10,839 bases of DNA from UMGS1933 sp045593405. Its GTDB lineage: Bacteria; Bacillota; Clostridia; TANB77; CAG-508. Position numbers and translations under genes: made by a program. Below the pieces are notes generated by a model. The model had not been told where the DNA came from, made no database searches, and saw only the letters and a list, made by a program, of their open reading frames with translations. This document shows, one piece after another, positions 7,077-10,839 of the stretch. The number at the start of each line of letters is the position of its first letter. Positions within the stretch are counted from its first letter, which is position 1. Location: assembly GCA_045593405.1 (NCBI GenBank), contig JAZNWN010000012.1, forward strand, positions 1-10,839. The letters are read 5' to 3'.

Positions 7077-7654
7077 ATAAGGATGTTTATACAGTCGGTA
7101 AGAAATTTGTAGATGAATTATTATCTATAAAACATTCATCTGGACCTTGGAAAGAGCATAAATATGTATCAAAAGATGCAGATGGAAATTATATTTATCC
7201 AGATGATTATAAAACTGGGCTAAATTTTAAAACTCCAAAAAATGATATGAAAGAAGGGATAAATAATGCCGCAACATCATATAGTAAAGTTGGAGGAATG
7301 AGCGAAGAAGTATCAAAAATAGTAGTATCAAAGTTTAATAATTTAAACAAATTATTAAAAAAAGATGATTTAACAGATGAAGAAAAAGATCTAATGAATA
7401 GGGATTTTAGTGATCTTAAATTCTTAGCTGATAATTTAGACAAGGTTGGAATATCTGGAGAAGAAGTAGAAATTTTAAGAAATCAATTAGAAGCACTGGC
7501 TAATAAAATAGAAGCTCCACCAGCAGAAAACAGATCAATTAAAAAAACTAAAAAACTTAGAAAGTCTAGAGTAAATTCTGATTCAATACCTGATTCTTCA
7601 ATAAACAATAGAGATATACTTAAAGAAAAGTTAGATAGAAAACGAGACAGGTGA
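7073..7654 (+). CDS. HSSGPWK-module protein of unknown function
   Basis: This is a 193-residue, helical, Lys-rich protein that I do not recognise as an enzyme. Residues 21-43 form a module (HSSGPWKEHKY, then GNYIYPDD) closely related to the N-terminus of the next gene product. At DNA level 23 bases are identical (7133-7155 and 7684-7706). The middle (about 75-145) is a probable helical bundle or coiled coil (LNKLLKKDDLTDEEKDLMNRDF). The C-terminus is a basic, disordered-looking tail (KKTKKLRKSR, ending LDRKRDR). It overlaps terL by an ATGA and the next gene by 4 nt if that gene starts at GTG 7651. The position after terL and the shared module suggest a virion-associated or cargo-handling protein, which is inference only. 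Confidence 0.8.
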   Translation: MNKDVYTVGKKFVDELLSIKHSSGPWKEHKYVSKDADGNYIYPDDYKTGLNFKTPKNDMKEGINNAATSYSKVGGMSEEVSKIVVSKFNNLNKLLKKDDLTDEEKDLMNRDFSDLKFLADNLDKVGISGEEVEILRNQLEALANKIEAPPAENRSIKKTKKLRKSRVNSDSIPDSSINNRDILKEKLDRKRDR

Positions 7655-7706
7655 TAATCATGAAATCAAAATCAAAATTATATCATTCATCTGGACCTTG
7701 GAAAGA
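7133..7706 (+). repeat. Exact 23 bp direct repeat encoding HSSGPWK module
   Basis: Bases 7133-7155 and 7684-7706 are identical and encode His-Ser-Ser-Gly-Pro-Trp-Lys plus the start of the next codon. They lie near the 5' ends of two neighbouring genes that are otherwise unlike each other. Complete identity, including third codon positions, points to recent duplication, gene conversion or use as a recombination point for module shuffling. The coordinates span both copies. Confidence 0.85.
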
Positions 7707-8904
7707 TCACGAATATATAGATAAAATAATTAAAGCAGGAAAAGTGCGATATATTTATGCTAAAAATCAATTAGGTAAAACATACCGTAATTTGAAATCT
7801 AATAGATTTTCAGGGTTAAAATCTAATAATCAACGTGGAAATGCTATAAAGGATAGAATAATAGGCTTACTTGGTGGAGATTTAAAAAAAAAAGTAGAGA
7901 AAAGCAATAAAGAATTAGAAGATGCAAAAAGAGAATTTATAAAATATGATAAGGCATCTACCGATTTTTACGAAAAACTTAAAAACGCTCATGAAAATAT
8001 ATCATCAATAGAAAATAATACAGATAAAAAAAAACATCATCAATTAGAGGTTTTTGTTAAAAAAAATAATGGAAGATTAGATGGATTTGAAAATAATAAA
8101 GCACGAAGAACAGCAAAGAGAATTAAAAGATTAGATGAATTAAAAGATAAAAGAATACAAAAATATAAAGAGAAGGGCGAAGAATATGTATTTCAAGCAG
8201 CTTTAATGACCCAATTATCAAGTGAAGCTAAAGAAAAATATCAAAATATAGTAAATGAAAATCAACTTAATAATTTTTTATATAAGATATCACCATTGGG
8301 TATATATGATAGATTAAAAGAAATACATACATCTATTAAGGCAGAAAAAGAAGAATTAAAAAGAATTAAAGAAAATAAAAACATAGATCCTTCAACAGGA
8401 CTAAGATTAAAAACAAAAAAAACTAGTGCAGAAGAAGATTTAGCGCATGTTAATCCAGGATATAAGAATTTTAGCCCTGATACAAAACAAAACTGTATGA
8501 TGTGTACTACAACTTTTGAACTTAGACGTAGAGGTTATGATGTAACGGCTCAGAAAGAAAATGTTGGTGCCACATTTAACGATTTGACAAGGTGGTTTCC
8601 AGATGCTGATGTGAAAGAAGTTTTTGTTGATTATGAAGATATAGATAAAGATTTAATAAGTCAAGGAGATGGGGCTAGAGGAAATTTAATGATTCCATTG
8701 ACAACTGGTGGAGGTCATTCTATAGCTTATGAAATTAAGAATGGTAAAATAATATTATATGATGGGCAGTCTAATAAAGTAATAAAAGATGAACTAGAAG
8801 TATTTGAATATTTACATGAACTATCAACTGGAGTATTATATTATGCAAGATTAGATAATTGCAGAATCAATCCAGAACAGATAAGAAAGGATGCATGTAG
8901 ATGA
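7660..8904 (+). CDS. Modular phage effector with C-terminal papain-fold toxin domain
   Basis: From the ATG this protein is 414 residues. The N-terminus (about 8-36) is the HSSGPWKDHEY module plus GKVRYIYAKN. Then comes a long, Lys/Glu-rich helical region (about 60-245). The C-terminal domain (about 260-414) opens HVNPGYKNFSPDTKQNCMMC and continues with ELRRRGYDVTA. GGGHSIAYE supplies His353 and ILYDGQS supplies Asp368; the nucleophile is Cys279 or Cys282. The Cys-His-Asp set and the NCxxC...ELRRRG pattern fit the papain-fold toxin 1 / glutamine-deamidase-like family of polymorphic toxins. The predicted activity is deamidation or cleavage of a host protein; the target is unknown. ATG 7660 is preferred because AGGTGA lies just upstream; GTG at 7651 would add three residues. 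The next gene overlaps by ATGA and is a candidate immunity gene. Confidence 0.88.
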   Translation: MKSKSKLYHSSGPWKDHEYIDKIIKAGKVRYIYAKNQLGKTYRNLKSNRFSGLKSNNQRGNAIKDRIIGLLGGDLKKKVEKSNKELEDAKREFIKYDKASTDFYEKLKNAHENISSIENNTDKKKHHQLEVFVKKNNGRLDGFENNKARRTAKRIKRLDELKDKRIQKYKEKGEEYVFQAALMTQLSSEAKEKYQNIVNENQLNNFLYKISPLGIYDRLKEIHTSIKAEKEELKRIKENKNIDPSTGLRLKTKKTSAEEDLAHVNPGYKNFSPDTKQNCMMCTTTFELRRRGYDVTAQKENVGATFNDLTRWFPDADVKEVFVDYEDIDKDLISQGDGARGNLMIPLTTGGGHSIAYEIKNGKIILYDGQSNKVIKDELEVFEYLHELSTGVLYYARLDNCRINPEQIRKDACR

Positions 8905-9158
8905 TAAATGTAAAAAAAGCATATAATATTTTTAAATTAAAATATTCATATGTAATTGAAGATATTATTGACTATGATTCAGATTGGTATATTTTTGCAG
9001 TGATAAAGGATAAAAACAATATAGACTTTAATGACCCTTACTATGCTCTAAATAAATCAACTGGAGAAATAGTTAATTTTAGTCCCGCAGATGATATGTT
9101 AAAGTTTGTAAAAGCTTTAAGAACAAAGAAGATTAATCCGAAAATTTACAAAGGATAA
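8901..9158 (+). CDS. Candidate immunity protein for the papain-fold toxin
   Basis: This is an 85-residue soluble protein with no signal or membrane segment. The centre is acidic and aromatic (YVIEDIIDYDSDWYIFAVI), followed by DPYYALNKSTGEIVNFSP (46-62) and a basic tail ending KINPKIYKG. The D-P-Y-Y-A-L-N-K-x-T-G-E-x-x-x-F-S-P pattern resembles small proteins I recall downstream of polymorphic and phage toxins, where the strand-turn-strand reads out a displayed value followed by K-T-G. I cannot assign it to a named Imm family. Its start overlaps the toxin stop by 4 nt (ATGA), so it should be translationally coupled, as expected for toxin-immunity pairs. It is small, acidic in the core and lies directly downstream of the toxin domain. 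The immunity role is inference. Confidence 0.8.
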   Translation: MINVKKAYNIFKLKYSYVIEDIIDYDSDWYIFAVIKDKNNIDFNDPYYALNKSTGEIVNFSPADDMLKFVKALRTKKINPKIYKG

Positions 9159-9164
9159 TAGAAA

Positions 9165-9188
9165 ATGAATGACGATATTAAAATTTAG
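9165..9188 (+). pseudogene. Seven-codon ORF, probable 5' remnant of a lost gene or coupling leader
   Basis: ATG 9165 has a good Shine-Dalgarno (aaagga, 9149-9154) and reads MNDDIKI, then TAG, which ends 2 nt before the epimerase ATG. The segment taatagaaaatgaatga (9156-9172) is identical to 4244-4260, the start of the MNDELYHFGIL gene. It may therefore be the beginning of a deleted paralogue. By position it could also couple translation into the epimerase. Confidence 0.4.
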
Positions 9189-9190
9189 CG

Positions 9191-10279
9191 ATGAAAAGGA
9201 AGATAGAAATTGCATCAAAAACTCTCCTCATAACCGGTGTAGCCGGCTTTATAGGATCAGCCCTAACCATAAAGCTTCTTGAAGTTTGTAAGGATTGCAG
9301 AATAATAAGCATTGATAATCTAAACGATTATTATGACCCAATACTCAAAAGGTACAGGCTACGAAAGATAGCAAAATCCGCTGAACAATCCTCCTCACTG
9401 TGGGAGTTCCATGAAGCTGATATTTCAGACTTATCAGCACTAAACAGTTTATTCCAAACTCACACCCCGCACATCGTTATCAATCTCGCCGCTCAAGCCG
9501 GAGTACGTTATTCCATTACAAACCCGTCCGCTTATATCCGTTCTAATGTGGACGGATTTTTTAATATCTTAGAAGCTTGCAGGGCGGATAGTATGTTAGA
9601 GCATCTTATTTATGCATCGTCTAGCTCTGTCTACGGTGGAAGAACTGAAGTGCCGTTTAGAGAGTCTGACCAGGTGGATAATCCTGTGAGCCTTTACGCT
9701 GCTACTAAGAGGAGTAACGAGCTTCTTGCTCACAGCTATTCTAAGCTCTACAATATCCCTTGTACAGGCTTGCGCTTTTTCACGGTTTATGGTCCTGCTG
9801 GTCGTCCTGATATGGCCTATTTTTCTTTCACTGAGAAGCTAAGAGCAGGAGGGAGTATAAACATATTTAATTACGGAAACTGTCAGAGGGATTTCACGTA
9901 TGTAGACGATATCGTTGACGGAATTGTTAGAGTCATACAATCGTCACCGTTCAAACCGACAGGCTCTGACGTCTTACTAATACCACCGTATGAAATTTAC
10001 AACATTGGGCATGGCAGTCCTGTGAACCTTCTCGATTTCGTCCATATACTGGCTGAGGAGTTAATCAGGGCATCCGTGTTACCATCCGACTTCAATATAG
10101 ACTCTTACATGAATAAGGTACCAATGCAAGCCGGGGATGTTCCGATTACATACGCAGACACGAGTAAGTTGGAGCGCGATTTTGGATATAAAGCCTCCAC
10201 AGACTTAAGAACCGGGCTTAGGGCTTTTGCAGAGTGGTACTATGAATACTATATGAAGGATAGAGACATTGAAAAATAA
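9191..10279 (+). CDS. NAD-dependent UDP-glucuronate 4-epimerase-like protein
   Basis: This short-chain dehydrogenase/epimerase is predicted to interconvert UDP-glucuronate and UDP-galacturonate (EC 5.1.3.6) for surface polysaccharide. The 362 residues are full length. The N-terminal Rossmann motif is GVAGFIG (16-22). Asp42 and Asn43 follow the second strand. The catalytic Ser/Thr region is SSSSVYGG (143-150) and the Tyr-Lys pair is YAATK (Tyr169, Lys173). VRYSITNPSAYI, GRPDMA and NYGNCQRDFTYVDDIV are typical of the glucuronate epimerase branch rather than GalE. GC is far above its neighbours: 31 of 60 bases at 9481-9540 against 12 of 60 at 8041-8100. Codon use includes many CTC, GCC and CCG. 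No good Shine-Dalgarno precedes it. It is flanked by a direct repeat and looks like host-type cargo. UDP-glucose 4-epimerase activity is less likely. Confidence 0.93.
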   Translation: MKRKIEIASKTLLITGVAGFIGSALTIKLLEVCKDCRIISIDNLNDYYDPILKRYRLRKIAKSAEQSSSLWEFHEADISDLSALNSLFQTHTPHIVINLAAQAGVRYSITNPSAYIRSNVDGFFNILEACRADSMLEHLIYASSSSVYGGRTEVPFRESDQVDNPVSLYAATKRSNELLAHSYSKLYNIPCTGLRFFTVYGPAGRPDMAYFSFTEKLRAGGSINIFNYGNCQRDFTYVDDIVDGIVRVIQSSPFKPTGSDVLLIPPYEIYNIGHGSPVNLLDFVHILAEELIRASVLPSDFNIDSYMNKVPMQAGDVPITYADTSKLERDFGYKASTDLRTGLRAFAEWYYEYYMKDRDIEK

Positions 10280-10300
10280 CTAATATCACAATCTTCGGCC

Positions 10301-10327
10301 TTGGTTAATATGAAAATTTATAAAGGA
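10301..10327 (+). pseudogene. 3' remnant of a second immunity-like gene
   Basis: In the frame of 10301-10327 the DNA reads LVNMKIYKG and then a stop. The last residues match the end of the 85-residue immunity candidate (INPKIYKG). Only this tail and the following leader are conserved; the upstream bases (10280-10300) show no further similarity. It is best read as the end of a paralogue whose body was lost when the epimerase arrived. Confidence 0.45.
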
Positions 10328-10351
10328 TAATAGAAAATGTAGGTAAAAAAA

Positions 10352-10839
10352 ATGTATGATTATAGAAAAACTGGAGGAACATATTTAATACATTCAGATA
10401 AAAAACAAAGTTTAATATCCAAAGCTCATAAATATATTGATAAAATAATAAAAAATGGAAAAATTCGTTATATTTACGCTAGAAATTCTGTGAAACAGTT
10501 CCCAAAGCGTGTTAAAAGTAAAATTCATACAGCAATATTTAGAGCACTACCTTTTAAAAGGTATAGAATGTTAAAGGCTCATGATAAAGCTGTTGAAATA
10601 GGTAGACCTAAGAATAAAGGTGAGATAGAAGCTCAAAGAAAAGAATACCAAAGACTTGAAGAATTAAAATATCCATGGTCTGTAGTAAAGCAAATCAGAA
10701 GATTAAAAAGACTTAACGCTCATGATAAAGCTGTCGAAATTGGTAAGCCATGGAGCAAAGAAAAATATGAAGAACAACGTAAATATAATGAATTTATGAA
10801 AAATAAAAACCAAAATAAAAACCAAAATAAAAACCAAAA
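10352..10839 (+). CDS. Modular repeat-containing phage protein, incomplete at the window end
   Basis: This frame is open from ATG 10352 to the window edge (162 codons, no stop). Residues 25-44 (AHKYIDKI, then GKIRYIYARN) match residues 17-36 of the papain-fold effector, so the N-terminal module is shared, although the HSSGPWK part is replaced by IHSDKKQS. Residues 76-84 and 123-131 are identical (AHDKAVEIG), marking a 47-residue repeat with basic helices between. The visible part ends in a KNQN tandem (aataaaaaccaa repeated). No catalytic domain is visible; a variable C-terminal domain may follow outside the window. The start has only a weak upstream aggt. A better leader (aaagga, 10323-10328) precedes ATG 10337, but that ATG is followed at once by TAG. 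Confidence 0.8.
   Translation, partial: MYDYRKTGGTYLIHSDKKQSLISKAHKYIDKIIKNGKIRYIYARNSVKQFPKRVKSKIHTAIFRALPFKRYRMLKAHDKAVEIGRPKNKGEIEAQRKEYQRLEELKYPWSVVKQIRRLKRLNAHDKAVEIGKPWSKEKYEEQRKYNEFMKNKNQNKNQNKNQ
10559..10804 (+). repeat. 47-residue internal repeat (AHDKAVEIG units)
   Basis: Unit 1 starts near 10559 and unit 2 near 10700, with an offset of exactly 141 nt. The core nine residues are identical, and the pattern P..K...E.QRK continues after them. DNA identity is high in the core (gctcatgataaagctgt). Confidence 0.75.
10801..10839 (+). repeat. 12 bp in-frame tandem repeat at the window end
   Basis: The unit aaataaaaacca occurs three times plus three bases, in frame, encoding repeats of Asn-Lys-Asn-Gln. 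The window stops inside the array, so its full length is unknown. Copy number could vary without a frameshift. Confidence 0.8.

Larger units (their letters stand above)
9131..10339 (+). repeat. 37 bp imperfect direct repeat flanking the epimerase insert
   Basis: Bases 9131-9167 and 10303-10339 match at 33 of 37 positions. The shared stretch encodes N-x-KIYKG, a stop, and then the leader aaaggataatagaaaatg. The left copy is the real 3' end of the immunity candidate. The right copy has no matching gene body in front of it. The two copies bracket the high-GC epimerase gene. The coordinates span both copies. Confidence 0.85.

Noticed and set aside
8430..8904. CHAP or NlpC/P60 cell-wall hydrolase
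   Set aside because: These also use Cys-His dyads, but the NCxxC...ELRRRGYDV context, the GGGHSIAYE/LYDGQS pair and the linked small gene fit the papain-fold toxin family better. No wall-binding domain is visible.
9191..10279. Transposon or insertion sequence carrying the epimerase
   Set aside because: There is no transposase, no terminal inverted repeats and no short target duplication. The flanking 37 bp repeats are derived from neighbouring phage coding and leader sequence.
10801..10839. CRISPR-like tandem array
   Set aside because: The 12 bp units are contiguous, in frame and lack spacers. They are a coding tandem repeat.

Overview
The window looks like part of a tailed phage or prophage genome from a strictly anaerobic, AT-rich Firmicute, probably a gut Clostridia-type host. 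The reasons are a complete large terminase, a head-tail connector, a packaging-type HNH nuclease, and an oxygen-sensitive class III ribonucleotide reductase with its activase. Shine-Dalgarno sequences are strong, coding density is tight, and every gene lies on the + strand. No tRNA, rRNA or CRISPR array was seen.

Layout. Bases 1-474 are non-coding. They carry two intrinsic-terminator-like hairpins and two long inverted-repeat pairs (27 bp arms around about 97 bp, and perfect 28 bp arms around 86 bp). From 475 one co-directional gene string begins: a small coiled-coil protein of the kind found at the small-terminase position, an HNH nuclease, nrdD and nrdG, a gp6-like head-tail connector, a 351-residue protein with a HFGILGQKWG-type N-terminal motif and an internal duplication, and the large terminase. 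Most junctions overlap or are nearly abutting, so translation is probably coupled. The nrdDG pair separates the HNH nuclease from the connector and looks like cargo placed inside a packaging module.

Downstream of the terminase (7073 to the window end) is an accessory region of modular proteins. Three of them carry related N-terminal modules with an HSSGPWK and/or YIDKI...G-K-[IV]-R-YIYA signature. The module is joined to an otherwise unrecognised 193-residue protein, to a 414-residue protein ending in a papain-fold (glutamine-deamidase-type) toxin domain, and to a repeat-rich protein that runs off the window. The toxin-like gene overlaps by 4 nt a small acidic gene that is a good candidate for its immunity protein. 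I infer a phage-borne effector/immunity locus whose N-terminal module may recruit different cargo to the virion.

Between the immunity candidate and the last gene sits a UDP-glucuronate 4-epimerase-like gene with much higher GC and different codon use. It is flanked by a 37 bp imperfect direct repeat. The repeat encodes the last residues (KIYKG, stop) of the immunity candidate plus a Shine-Dalgarno leader. The second copy therefore looks like the 3' remnant of a second immunity-like gene, and a 7-codon ORF before the epimerase looks like the 5' remnant of another lost gene. The simplest reading is that the epimerase replaced a former cassette in a cassette-swapping locus.
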